This document shows, piece after piece, positions 1 through 13,439 of a stretch of DNA of 64,000 bases. The stretch's first letter is position 1, and every line of letters starts with the position of its first letter. Made by a program: the position numbers and the translations under genes. The notes beneath the pieces are model-generated. The model was not told the DNA's origin. It made no database searches and worked only from the letters and a program-made list of their open reading frames with translations. Source of the DNA: Megalonaias nervosa (lineage: Eukaryota > Mollusca > Bivalvia > Unionida > Unionidae); assembly GCA_016617855.1 (NCBI GenBank), contig JAECUM010001891.1, positions 1 through 64,000 of the forward strand, given 5' to 3'.

Positions 1-360
1 AAGCATGGGCATACAAATGAATTTTTTTGAGAGGGGGAAATAATAATGGGGGAGTGGGCAAAACCAAAATTCAGGGGTCACACACACACACACACACGTC
101 ATGGTAAAGCAGGATTCATTTGGGGGGGGTAGGGGTGGGGCTATTATAGTTTGCAAACACCCACCCACTGAAATCGCCCTCTCCATTGATCGTTCTTTTG
201 CTAGGTATATTTGTGGTGAGGGGTAGGGGCTGACAACCCTTAATATAGCAAGATAAAGCTGTATAAATATTTTACTCTCGCTAGCTCTCGCTTCTGTATA
301 AGCTTCTTTCAGTCTACATGTTGTTAACCCTGCTGTAACCCTTGGCATTTTGTTGATCTG

Positions 361-765
361 GTGTTCACTGACTCAGTTATTTGGCGAGAAAACATGCTTG
401 ATACTGCATTTGGCAGGAGTCGTCTGATGGTTGTAATACCAAGTAACTCTTTAATAGACGGTATCGAAATCATCATCTCTCAAATGGTCACTGCAGAGTA
501 TCTCACCTGTCATTGGTCGGATAACGCATGGTCACAGCTACTGAATGCAACTAACAATGAAAGTAGAAATGCACAGTTCCCTACAGCACGTCACTTTTGC
601 TTTGTTTTACAGAAATTGCTGAGTGTGAAATCGGCTAGGAGCGTTCTTCCATGTGCAATAAAAAAAAATCGATGTTTTGTGGTCATTATTTTCATTAATG
701 ATGAGGTATTTGACATAATACCTCTAAAAATCGCATCTAGAAGATTAAATTTATCACATAAATGA
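361..765 (+). other. Unrecognised 134-codon open frame
   Basis: This is the longest uninterrupted ATG-to-stop frame in the window, but it has no domain I recognise, no signal peptide and no clear splice or promoter context. It lies just upstream of a LINE fragment and might derive from a mobile element. A chance frame in AT-rich DNA is the simplest explanation, so it is listed only because of its length. Confidence 0.15.
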
Positions 766-819
766 AAGTTGTTTGAGCACACTAGTAGACCTTTAATCAT
801 ACCTGAACAACAATGATCT

Positions 820-1003
820 TTTACACTGTGAGCAGTCTGGTTTTAGGAACTTTATTTCTGTCAAACAGCAATCCATAAATTACTGACAAGTTAGATGAGA
901 TGACAAATAGAAATAAGATGGTTATTGTATACATCACTTAATATTAAAAAGACATTTGATCTAATAGATCACAATATCCTTCTCTCAAAAGTAGCATTAT
1001 CCA
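820..1003 (+). mobile_element. LINE reverse-transcriptase fragment (non-LTR, CR1/Jockey/Rex-like)
   Basis: Two frames carry recognisable LINE reverse-transcriptase landmarks. EQSGFRNF (about 830-853) corresponds to the QSGFR motif, and NIKKTFDLIDHNILLSKV (from about 943) corresponds to the DL.KAFD.VDH.ILL.KL block before the catalytic strand. They are in different frames with stops between them, so this is a dead fragment. The YxDD region is absent; a SINE tail begins immediately after. Confidence 0.7.
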
Positions 1004-1011
1004 TGCTTTCT

Positions 1012-1132
1012 ATTTCAGCTTCCTGTGGACTGGTGGTTATTCCTGGGGTTTTCCCGGTTCTTCCTCGACCAAATATACTGGCTTTAAAGTATAGCCTTTC
1101 ATGTGCTAAAAAATGGTGTTAAACCCTCAAAC
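1012..1132 (+). repeat. SINE family B, 3' fragment
   Basis: The sequence GGTGGTTATTCCTGGGGTTTTC, then TATAGCCTTTCATGTGCTAA and AAAATGGTGTTAAACCC, matches the 3' half of the SINE seen complete at 46557-46808 (there GGTGGTTCTTTCCGGGTTCT, TATAGCCTATCTTGTGCTGA, AAAATGGCGTTAAACCC on the minus strand). The tRNA-related head is missing. It abuts the LINE fragment, which is typical of nested or truncated insertions. Confidence 0.7.
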
Positions 1133-1139
1133 AACTAAC

Positions 1140-4100
1140 CAACCTTTATAGTATATATTTTGATAATAACTGCATAAAATGTTTAACTTGCCTTCAACAG
1201 GGAAGGAAGTATGTATGTATTGGTAGCATGAATTCATCTACTGTTGTTTAGGCTGTTGTTCCAGAAGGGTCAACAAAAATAATTTCTCGTTGAATTGCAC
1301 TTTGATCAAAGAAAATGCTTAGTTGTGGCAACACTGCAAGAAACAAATGCCAATCAAAGAAGTCTTGCAAAGTAGACCTTTCCCTCAATAACTAGCACAC
1401 AGGGTGGTACAAAACATCAACCTCACTATAAGTGAGGGTGCAAGTTACTTAGGGACTTCCCCAAAAATATGAATTGATGCCATCACCACTAGACAGCAAG
1501 AAAACCAGGGAAGGGCATAACAGGGCTGTATGATGGCTAAATACCAGTGTTGGGTACCACAAAACATTTTGTACCATGGTATACTGCATTATTTCTGAAC
1601 ATACCGTGATACATACCACGGTATATCACACAGGATTCGTACATATCCTTTAATGTTCATGGGTTTTGAAATCCCTGTTCATGTCCTTGAATATGTTCGA
1701 GTTTTGACCAAATGTTGACGGTGTCCTTTAATATGCTTGAAATTTGTGACAATTGCAACAAAATAAAATATCTGAACCATATGTTTATGCATTTTGTTTG
1801 CTTTATTGTTCATATTTTGAAACATAATCAGTGTTCAAAGTATTTAGCAGACGGCAAGTAAACATGTCATCTGCTAATTTCATGCGAGTTGTCTCCCTTG
1901 TACAACATCATGTGGAACATACGCATTCTGGAAGTACATTTTTTAGTACATGAATGGTGTACCTCATGTTCACTTACACAGTGTTTTTTTTTTAGGTCAA
2001 CGAGTAAAACAAAGTGATTATGAGCCGTCACTTTAAACGGCATTCTTGTTGCTTTCATGAAAAATGGCTTGGAAGGATGGAATATAGAGATTGGCTTTGA
2101 AAAGTGACAAGAGTACTAACAAAGCATATTGCTTTCTGAAGCACATCAATATTTGGCAATGGGAGAGCCTGCATTGACCAATCATGCAAGTGGAAATAAA
2201 CATTCAGCATTAATAAAATCAAGTTGGCCTTCTGTTCCAGTTACAGACTTTTTTGTCCATTATGGGGAAGCTAGTTACTGCAACTGTGCCAACATGTGTA
2301 GCCTCATCTCCCATTGGCCCAAATTTGACCATTATTGGCAAATACAGCTTACTTTCTAGTACAGTTATTTCATATTGTTCTTTTTACTTTGCCTATTTTA
2401 GATGCATTTTAGCTTATATCTTGATTCTGTGTTACTCCTTGAGAATCTGGGTTCTTCCTTGAATTTTTTTCACAGAAACCTGTATGAACCTTGCCACGGT
2501 TATATCAAGGGCCAACAATTCATTGTTCTGGGGCAGGGTCTGACATTTTTTTTGTTGAAAGAAATTATGTCTGTCAGTAGCTGGAAAAAATATATTGTGC
2601 TGATTTATAGCAAAATAACATTATATCCATTATATTATTTGAAAACAACACTATATCCCAGCTCAAAGGAAAGTCACAGTATCTCCTCCCCCCCAATTGC
2701 CTAATAGTAGACATGATTCCTGCAGCCATTTAAATCCTGGAAAAGTTTGTAAATTACAGAAAAGCATTTCAAGGGCCTTGAAAAGTTTTGAAATTTTCAT
2801 AAATCTTTTAAAGTTTTGGAAAATCATGGAATTTGGTTATTTCTCATTATCTGGTCACATTTTTGTTCACCAGTGTAAGAAGATTTACCAACCAACCTAA
2901 CTTCGATAATGGATTTATTAGAGTAGGTTCTCCGAAAACTTCACAGTCAGACTACATCTGGGGATTTTACTGCCATTCAGAATCCCCATACTCAGGGCAC
3001 TCAAGTGAGAATGACCTATCTTATAGGATGAAGTATGCCCAAAGCCAGCTGAAAAATGGTTTTGGTTAAATATACTGTTAGGTGTGTATTGTAGGTCATA
3101 GTAGGTGCTCTTGAAATTGGTAAAAGGTCTTGGAAAAGTCATGGAATTACGTTTATTAAAGGTTGCAGGAACCCTGGTAGATGGATTTGCTATGTGCATG
3201 ATAATAGTTGCATAAGTTGTAATTTGAAAGCTTTAATGAAAGTGGGATGATAATGCTTACACTATAGTGATAACCTGTGAAGGCATTTTGTGGACATTAG
3301 AGAGCTAGTTGATAAAACTATGAAGTGTTGACACTGAAGCCTATAGTTTACTGTCTCCATTGTTCCTATGATAGATAGGGAAATTGTGAGTGGAATGCCA
3401 ACACCCCTGCAAGATATTTATCAGAGAGGGCCAGTAAACATGAGCCATATTTAGTCAACAAAGAAGAAAATATTTAGTGGAATTAAGAAATTGTTTAATA
3501 TTCAAACAGAAAACAAGTGTTCGGAAAATTGTAGGATGATTCACAGTCATACAAAAGGAATGCACATACAGTACTTAACACATCAACTTATGTTAGTAAA
3601 TAACTAAAATATAACTTTTTCCTAAAGTGGAAAGTTTTCCAAAAGTTGAACTTGGCCTAAATGTGTTTCACTGCATCCCATTTGGTGACCATGATACCAT
3701 TTATGACACTTGTCAGACCTGATTAAGGATCATAAATATAATTATATTTGTAATATTTAAAATTAATTGTGACAAATACAATTATTAAAAAAGAAAAACC
3801 AGGCTGTTGATATCATTAAATTCGTAACAAAATTACTCTGGAATGTCCTTGCACTCTTCGATCACATTTATGAATGAATACACTAATTTAAGGTAGTTTA
3901 ATTATATTACCTAAACAATTTTATTTATAACAATGTTTGATTGATTAATTGAAATGAGTTGACCTGACACACAACTGTAACAGGTAGCTGTTACACTGGT
4001 TTGATTTTTATGATTTTTAACTTATTTTATTTCACCCTCTTGATTTGATTTGATGCAGAAGATATAATTAACATGATAATACAAAGCAGGTCTGCTTTTA

Positions 4101-7060
4101 ATCAGTGCAGCAATACAACAAATGCTTCCACAAGTCAGATATTAAACCATGGTCTGCATTTAATTAGGTTCTTACAGAAACACTCACTGATATACTTAGC
4201 AGTTTCAGCAGATTGACATTTTTCATGTTCGAATACAAGAAGGTACATTGCATTTATGATGAATATTTCACTTAAACCAAACTAAAAGATAGAACCAAAA
4301 CAAGAATTTCACTTGTCAAAACTTGTTTATTTAATTTATTATTAAAGTGCTGCCTACAGTAGGTATTAATTTCATTGATTGAAATTTCATTGAATATTGT
4401 TGCTTATGGTGTACTAAAGATGTTGTTAGGAAAGAAAATTTAACAAAATATATGAGTTCTTATGAAAAGTTGATAAATTTATGAAGTAGATTAAAAATGT
4501 CCAGGTATTATTAACCGTTTTGGGTGAGAAAATGAGCAATATTATCAAGGTTTCATTTATCACTTTTTATCACGATTTTCTTCACATTCAGCAAATCGGA
4601 ACCATATCAGAAGTAAATTATTTTTTGCTTTTAACATTTAGCCTTTTACCAGATTACTAATTCTGAAAATTTTCATCAAATTATACTCAAAATATGCTTT
4701 GAAATGATGGGAATGAAAGCTTGTGATTTATAAAAGGTTTTTTTTTATGCAGTAAAATTAAACCATCAATCCTTAATGTAATATTTATGTCTGTAGTCTG
4801 TCATATGGCTGGAAATCATTTAGTTCTTCATCCATAAATACTTCCCATGGACTGCTGGTTGTTTAAATGTTCAATCATGAATTCTGGAGTTCCAGATAAC
4901 TGAAGAAAATTCTTTCGCTGTACGGTCTGTCACTTTATTGAACATGTTTTGCATGTGATAGAGCCAATATTATCAGTAGTAATTTTGTTGTAACATTGCT
5001 CGACAAGTGTTTTATCTTTCGCTATCATGGCAGGCTTGGAAATAATTCTTATCATGCCAGAAACATTAATATTTTTTTTTTGTTGATAATTACTGAATGG
5101 CAAATGGTGCAATTTATGGTAGTGGGGTCAGGGAGTGGTGGTAGAGGATGGAGAACGCAGAATATGAAATTGCTCATTGTTTGAATGTAGCACTTGAATG
5201 CTTGGAAAATATGACTCAATTAAAGCCCCCAGTCGCTAATGTGCCCCAATCCCCTTGTGGAAAAAGCATTTTGAGATGTGAAGTATGAAGCTCTTACATC
5301 TTTTCATGACTTCCACCCTCCCCCATCCTTGCTGTCATCACCCCCAACCATGCAAATTTCAAATTGTAAAATGAAGTGTGTTTTCACATGACTACTTTAC
5401 TATGACATAGGCTGTTTAGCATATAGCCTGATACTGTGGCCATGCTTGTTGTACTTACTGATAATACTTGGTGTACTATGGGAAAAGGAAAAGGGAAAAC
5501 TAGATATTTTGGTTGTACTTTATAATTGTATGTACAAATGTGGACATATTTCTCCAATATTAGCGTGACATAATTGATTATTATTTATTATCTTCCTTAG
5601 ATACTAATATGCAATGCAGATGAAATGAAAAATGATGGAAAAAAATTGCATATTTTCTTCCACAGAGTGGTGAAAAGCAAAAATTATCAGGCCTAGGTGA
5701 CTGAAAGGCTGTTGAAGAGCAAAATAAACTATAAAGTTCTGAATATTCATGTTCTGGTAGCTTTTTGAATGATACTTGAAAAAATTCCAGAATAAAAACC
5801 CCACTATTTTAAGCAACATGTCTAATTAAAAATGATGCTGAAGCATTGCTTTAGTGCATAATTAATTAGCTGAATGACATTTCACAGACATTTTATAGTA
5901 CTTCAGACAATGGTGGTTGTGACATGGACAAGACTCAGATGGAATGGAATGAATTGAAATTATACAATGTGGATATCAAGAAGCCATTACTTTAGACCAG
6001 TTCATCCATTAGCAGTCAAGCTGTATATCTTGTGGGTTCAGAATGATCATTGAAATTACAATTAATTTGGACAGAAACTAGTAATTTCAGAATTTAAAAG
6101 CAGCAGTATCCTAACCATCATTATTGAGCAGTGAATTCTTTTCATGTAAAAAAAATCCCATCCATCAGTTGTGAATATATCCTCCCCCAGAGGGGAGAAT
6201 TGTCAATAAGACATGGTGTTCTCATGAACCTCACACACGTGCATAGAAAACAGTCATCTTTTTCAAGGATGCCAAGTTAATAGTTGTGTCATTCATAATG
6301 TGACATGATGCCTGTTTTGAGTTTAAACCACATCTGGTTCTTCCTTCAATAATATTTAATATAGTGTTACATTCATACATCTCCTTTTCTGTTTATATGC
6401 CAGTAACCCATGCCCTTTTCCAGTATTTAGTTTTGGAAATGTCTTTTTGGGTTACCACATTGTTCCTACCCTTTGGTGGTTAGGGTAGGCCTCTGTTCAT
6501 TTTTCCAAAATGGTCCAGAATGGTTCATGGATAAGTCTTGTGTGTAATGCAGTATAGGCCCTTACCATAATTAATAGGAATTCATAATTCCCTTAATTAA
6601 ATAATTGATTAAACATCGATTTTTTTTTTTTTGTTGTATTTCACTGTTGTATTTTAATAAACAATGCATGACATGTTGTTTTGTTATTGTGCATGTCTGC
6701 ATTGCTTCTAGGTAGCAATAGAGGTTTTCAACTGAACATCTTCCTTATTAAAAGAAATAGGCGAGTGAGAAGACAGGAATCCTAAAATTGAATCATTGTT
6801 TACTTTTAATGCAAATACTTGTGTATATAGTACACAGTAAATACAAACAGGGAAGTTTTCTTGTGTGAAAATAATACAATATTGTTATTATTATTCTCGT
6901 TAAATAACTTTTAATTTAGAGAATAATTGTCCATCTTGTGCAAATACGCTAGTTGTATAAACCAGACACAGTAGATCCAAACTGTTGAGTCATGCATGTA
7001 AATATAATATTTTAATGTTGTTATTGTTGTTCTTTGTCAGATAACATTAATTTCAAAGAA
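1140..7060. other. Intronic AT-rich stretch without recognised gene
   Basis: No coding frame here has a domain or credible splice structure. It contains a segment at 1545-1640 built of related GGTACCACAAAAC / TACCACGGTATA palindromic pieces, probably a decayed transposon end. Around 2740-2830 and 3105-3180 there is a low-complexity repeat (CTTGAAAAG, GGAAAAGTCATGGAATT) that recurs at 33120-33240. Otherwise nothing stands out. Confidence 0.5.
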
Positions 7061-7062
7061 CA

Positions 7063-7610
7063 ATGTCAGGACAGTCTTTGAGAAAATGGCCGCAAGAAGA
7101 CACTCACCCAGACAGCATCACATGTTCAAAGTACATATGGATGAATCATTGTACCTTTTTCACGAAATGGACTAATGAATTTGATTTGGCTGATTCCAGA
7201 TGTATGTATAAGGGGCAGAGGAGACCTCAGCCTTCTTCATCATCTGAATTTTCAGGTTGTTCTCTTACAAGAAGGAATGCACTGTAAAAAAAAAAGAAAA
7301 AAAAAGGGACTACTTCTTCTGCTCGGAAGAACACTCTAGGGTCTCAGGAGCCAATGGGATCAGTCTCTTCCGATACTGCTAAGGCCTTTCCTATAGAAGA
7401 GAATGAACATTTGTAGAGTGGAAAGGGAGAAGTCAAACACCCCCTCATTCACAGTAGCCACGAGAAACAGAAGTGCACTGCTTTTCTAAGGGTAGTGTGT
7501 CACACTTTCCTGAGAGGGAAGGACTGCACTATACCCATCACTTCTGGGGTAGAGTGTTGCACTCTCTGAATGGGTGGAGCAGCACCACAGCTTTACAAGC
7601 GATGTAGAGA
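7063..7610 (+). other. GC-richer, coding-like patch of unknown origin
   Basis: The patch is less AT-rich than its surroundings. It has a 74-codon frame (7063-7287) rich in Ser, Pro and Arg, an A-rich interruption at 7287-7306, and further short open frames afterwards. No domain is recognisable. It could be a decayed retroelement gag region or a retrocopy. No poly(A) tail followed by target duplication was identified. Confidence 0.25.
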
Positions 7611-8559
7611 TGCTTCCAGGGTGTTCAATTGCATAAATTACACAAAATTTGTAAAATTATGCACTTTGAGAGTGGCGAGGCATGAGAACTGGAAATTAGT
7701 TTTAATGTCACATAGATGAAAATGTACTCTGTGCAGTATACTATTATTATTTAACCATTTACCCTTAAAGTGGTTGTCACAACATAAGTCACGCTGGTAA
7801 AGTTACTGTTGTGCTTTTCGTAACTTGTCTCTTTTCAGATAGGCAACTGGATTCATTGGTTTTACATAAATGGTTGTTAAACTGAATTTGATTGGAACAT
7901 TTTGCCCTGGAACAAACATTGTCATATTTTGAACGTTGCATCAAGGAAGTTTTACAAAAGCTTTTTGTAAAATACGGGCGGTCTAAATACCTCAATCGCT
8001 AATGACGATTTCATTTTGGTACTGGCAAATGATAGTAATGGTGACAATTTTTGTTAAAGTTAAAAAATAGTATATAAGATTATTGGAGCTTGGAAAGTGT
8101 TAAAAGAGATACCAGTGAGTGTTTTTGAACCCAGAAATTGTGTTAATGCAAATGCTTGATGGACAAAAACAGACAGTATGTTTGTCACCCCCCACTCCTA
8201 TCAGCAATATTTGGATATGTAGAAAAGGCAGAATACCATGCAGACAATTTACAAGTAGCAAGTTTCATTTCTTTTTTCAAAGAATTTAGCTGTGAAGGAT
8301 GTTGTGCTAAAAAATTATATAGCTCTGTAAGGGTTAAGATAAATTGAATAAATAAGAATCTAAAAATGAAAAGAAGTAAAGATATGTATTTGATCAAAAT
8401 ACCTCAGTCAGAAAGAGAAGACTATGGCATTTATGGACTTCAAAACATATATATAGCATTATGGAACAGAAATCTGATATAGTAGTCAGTAAAGCACTGA
8501 TACAAGAAAATGTCATTTTGGCAGAACTTATGTTAGCGAAAGAACTCATTTTGGTAAAT

Positions 8560-11500
8560 GTAATGCCCTCACTTTGCTACGTAGCCCCCACTTTGTTGGG
8601 GTGGGTTGTTTCATTGGTGGAATTGATTGACGGATTGTACCTTCTTACAAGGTGTCCGCTTTATTGGGTTATCCTGATCTAGAGGGTGATCACCTTCGGT
8701 GTTATTGCCCGGATCGAGTAAATATCAATATAAAATGTGAAACTTATAGGTGGAATAGATAGAGATCTGAGCAGATATATAAAACAGAATGACACGAGCC
8801 CCCGTACATGAAAATAAATAATAATTTAATCAATTACATAAACAACTGTGATAATACATTACATTAGGAAGATACACTTCTTTTTGAAATAAATCATTCA
8901 CTGAATTTCAAACACAAATATACTTATATAAATAGCTGATCTGTTTTAAATGATAGGATTGGTTCATCATAGAATTGAGTGAACAATCGAAGTCATTACC
9001 TTGTACAACTTCATAACCTGCTTATTTTTGGTTCATTCCAACTTCACTGTGACTGTTCTTCTTGGTCCTTTCCACTTTTCCCTTCTTCAAACTCTCTATT
9101 GTCTCGCCTCTTTCGGCCCTTGAACTTTGTGTGGGTAGGTGGATACGTAAGTATGTAGATACGTAGATACTTGGATAGTTACGTATGTGGATGCATTCCG
9201 TGGAGCTATTTCACCTTTCAAAATAAACAGAGAAGTAACCTAAATCTTCTGTCAGATATCCTACTGGGAATAGATCATTACTCCCCTTTGTTATGTCAGA
9301 TATCGTTCTATCGGAATTCAAACAGATACCAAAGGCTATCTGGTCAAGCTAAACATGGCAGGCCATAAACAAACCTACTGTATTTAATGTAAATTTTCGT
9401 ACACGAAAAAATAATTACTAATTTCAGTGTACGAAAAATTATATGTAAAATAAATAATTATCATTTGGTGGTACTGACCGTGTATGAAAAATAAAGGGAT
9501 TGTACCAAAACAAGTTCTACGGTACACACGCTACTCGACAACCTAACAGTACAAACGTACAAAGTAAACGTATATTTTCTGTCTCATTCTGCTCTCAATT
9601 CAAGAATTTAATTACAATAAATCAAAAGTACTGTTGTTATGAGATAGAGAGAGAGAGAGAGAGGATTATGTCTCAGTGTGCAAGCTCGTCTGCATTTAGA
9701 ACATATGTAGCTCTTATGTTGTGTAATATAAGCAAAATCAAGATGGTCTGAACATGTATAAGTTATGGGTATTATTTATTGGTAAATTGTACGCAACGAT
9801 ACGACCCCACATCGTCAAGAAATTAAGTGCAAGTTGTATTTTTACCGCAACAATAATCTCATTATCAAACTGCAATAAAAAATAAAGAACTTGAAATCAA
9901 CGTTGAAGTTAATGCGTGTGAGTGCGCACGCGTGCGTGTGTGTGTGTGTGCACGCGCGCCAGAGAGATCAATCAAACAAAAATTTTTCAGTGTACAAAAC
10001 TGTATTTATTCAGTGTAGTTGTGATTTGTAGCTTTTGCAAAGAGAAAAAAAGACTGTTTTCAGTTACCTGACGAGTGGGATAATCCTCATGTATTATGAC
10101 CCTACTATATTCCATTAGGAATAAACACCGCTAAATCAACAGTTCGTTCTTGTTTTAATTATGATGTACATTGTTACAACAACCACATGGCTCTGCAGTT
10201 ATTTACACGGTAATTAAACAGTCTTAGGGCTTTGGTTATTCCAGTTGAAACCAGATTCAGGGCAAGAATCGACTGAAGAGGTAAAATCAGCGAGGCTACC
10301 AGTAGGGAAATGAGGCTCTCTTTAGGGAAATGAAAGTCTGTCAATGTGCTATTGAAACCGTTGTCCATATAGCAGATGTTATAAGGACAAGCGATCATAC
10401 GCATTACTTGTTATTCGAACTCGCCAATAAAGATAATAGTGGGGTATATCATAGAATAGATTTGCAATAAAATGTTAATTATATCCAAGTCAAAACAGAA
10501 CAAGCACTTAAAAGATAGTATATGTATATATACGAATCGATTTAACAGAGTCCGTGACTTTCAAATTTACGATAGAAAATGACAAGGTTTTTATATTTTA
10601 TGTTTGTATGACTAATGAAACAATAAGACTAGTTGACCAGTGGTTTGTGGTCTTCACTTTAGCATGTACTGAGAAGTAATTTTTGTTGGATAAGACAACA
10701 TCAAAGGGCTTCCAAACTCATTTTAAAATGCATGTGGTGTTTTGTTACGGTGACGGACTTAATAAGGAGAAGTAATTAACGATAATATTTAAAGGTATGG
10801 TCTGTGAAGTCCTTTGTTCATTTGTTAATAAACACCAGTAGATATTGTAATGACAATAAGAGTTTATGCACATGGGTGCCCGCAGGATCTTTTACAAAAA
10901 TGGGAGGGGGGGGGTCAGTCAGTCACGGCCGGGAGAGTTAGTATAGTAGGCAGTCTGAAACTAAAGCTAATATTTACTAAGCGTTTTGAACAGAATCTTG
11001 TGATATATTTTCAGCTTCATTTGCATGATTAAATATATATATTGCAGTATGATATCCAGGGGGGGTCACGTGACCCCCCTTGACCTATGCTGCAGGCGCC
11101 CATGCTTATGCCTCAATCATTATATTTTCTCACCAACAATTAATCATTAATTTTTGTAAAAACTAAATGGGAATACGGTATTTTCGATCTTTTTTGCAAA
11201 CGTAAATCTTCTTAGTGGAAATTTTATGTCTGATAATTTAATGAATTTTTCAAATAATACAAAATGATATGTACGAAAAATTATGATACATTTAAATAAT
11301 TATTATTTTGATAACTGGATTGTGTACGAAAAATTAAAGGGTACGAAAAAATACATGAAATACGGTAGTTTCATAAGATTAATGTACTTCCTAATGGCTA
11401 TTTCAGCCTGACTCACATTATCATCCCACGAAATGTAACAGTTCTGTTCTCGTCTCAATTACACAAATGAATGACTGAATGAAATTCGTTACATGGCTTA

Positions 11501-12490
11501 ACTACGTTATTTCTTGCGAATACACACATTCAGGTCTCTAGCATATATGAAATCTCACTTCATGGTTTAACAACGTTAATTTCAGTCAATACGCACTCAA
11601 GTCTTTATCATACATGAAATCATCTGAGGTCAGTGAATTCACACGGATTCTCGTAACTCATATCAACTAAGGTAAGACATGAAATTCTTAGAATACCTAT
11701 TTTTCTATAACAAGCAAGATGACACATTCAAACAATTCGTCAGACTTATATAAAGAATATCATTGTACGGATTCGTATAGATGAACTCACACAGTTGTAT
11801 TCATATCAAGAAAATTGATCTACAAAATTTAAACAAATGCAGATATATGCAAATAAATCAAACAAATCGTTATATTGATATCAGTGACTTACATGAGACT
11901 GGCGCACATACCTTGTGCTTTCAAGCTTTGCTTGCTTCTACCCCAGAATTGTGTCCATCAACTTTCCAGACATCTGATCCCTTGGATAATTATTTTACAA
12001 GTGAATTTCTTCTAAATTCAGACTCGGACTCTCCTACATATGTTTTCTCTTGCAGAAAAACTAGACCGACTAAAATTTTGCAATGGGACATTGAACTCAA
12101 GAATTTTCGTGTGGGAACCAAGCCCCTTATTTAGCGTAACCAATCTGGATTAAATATATCTGCCGCCTTTTATAACTAGGCGCCAAAACTGTAGTCTGCA
12201 TGACCTTGAGATTCCCAAATAACTGATTCTGGAAAATTTAAAATCTGACAATTCCGATACAAGATCGAAGTTAACCTTTACCTTCCAGTCTGTCTGACTG
12301 TTAAATAAACGAATGCTTAATTAAGAATCACTTCTCTCACATGACACAGCCATTAACATTCCTTGCATTATGGTGATTTAACACGCACCGGTCCCCATAA
12401 ATCTAATTAATCGATCACCTGCCCAAATTAATGTGCTCTTCGTAGATCGACAGAAATTTGCACCCTTACAGTAACACAATACCTAACATG
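8560..12490. other. Compositionally distinct segment, possible decayed element
   Basis: This stretch has more CpG-containing motifs than its flanks (for example at 8570-8715, 9520-9560, 9785-9815 and 12140-12200). It includes two related AT-rich pieces containing TGTACGAAAAATTA (9377-9500 and 11165-11370, opposite orientation) and a diverged tandem duplication around 11495-11625 (CGTTACATGGCTTAACTACG versus CTTCATGGTTTAACAACGTT). No protein domain and no matching terminal repeats were found, so its identity is open. Confidence 0.25.
9922..9959. repeat. Alternating purine-pyrimidine CG/TG tract
   Basis: A 38-bp stretch alternates purine and pyrimidine without a break (GTGCGCACGCGTGCGTGTGT and onwards to CACGCGCGC). 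Such tracts are the classical Z-DNA-forming composition. It is also a local CpG cluster in otherwise AT-rich DNA. Confidence 0.8.
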
Positions 12491-12929
12491 TTTGAGCTGT
12501 GAAAACTTGAACATGACTATAAAGAACATTTTCCCATATTGTTCAGGTGGGCTATGCTAGCTATGTATATGCCCGTTCAGAAGGTATACTGAAAAATGGT
12601 TCTCAGCACAGAACATTATTCATACATAGATGAGGAACAGATTAAGTTAAGAAACAGCCGTCAGATTAATGCATATACATACAGCTAGAGGTGACATATT
12701 TTAAAGATTTTTAATAGAGTGGAACAGGAAGAAGAAGTGAGAGAGGGATTTTGAAGTATTAGGTAAATATTGAACTATGGCTGTTTCCTTCCGTGTCCTA
12801 CTATTTTCTGCTTCCCCATTAATTTGGTGACATGGTGCAACTCCTCACTTGGATAAAATCCTGACAGCGTCTCTGGTGATGTCGACAAACTAGGATCTGA
12901 CATATGGTAGCATGTTGCTACCTACCGCA

Positions 12930-13193
12930 AGCTTTGGCAGTCATACCAAAGACTTATAAATGGTACTAACAGCTGCCTCACTAGGCGCTCAGCATTAAGA
13001 TGTTAGTGTTGGGACTTGTCATTCTGGTGTCAGGATAATGTGACTGGATGGGACAGCATGCTGCATGTCTGCGGCATGATGCCCCAATGCTAGACTTCAC
13101 TATAAACTACACGCTGCAGAAATTGTAGCAATATGACTGAACAATTGTTTAAACTATGTTAAAAATCCAAATCACACACACACACACACACAC
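12930..13193 (+). repeat. SINE family A copy, (CA)n-tailed
   Basis: It shares the family A body: AAATGGTACTAACAGCTGCC, CTGGTGTCAGGATAATGTGA, GCGGCATGATGCCCCA, then ATTGTAGCAATATGACTGA and a terminal (CA)n microsatellite at 13173-13193. The tRNA-like head is too diverged to identify. Confidence 0.85.
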
Positions 13194-13439
13194 TGCCTAC
13201 CGTAAGGATGGAAATGCACCACTCATCTCAGGGTAGCTTTCCAGGATTTCCCAAATAGGTGGAACAACACTGCACTATGACAAGTTGTGAAGATGAACTT
13301 CGCTCTGACACATCTATGTTGCCTGACTTGTGACTGATCACTGGTCAATTAATCAAAGTGACCAGTTAATGTATGTTGACCTGAAGACTGGTAACACTGT
13401 ACCTGTCATGTACCAGTTATTGCCATTAAACTCGGAGGC

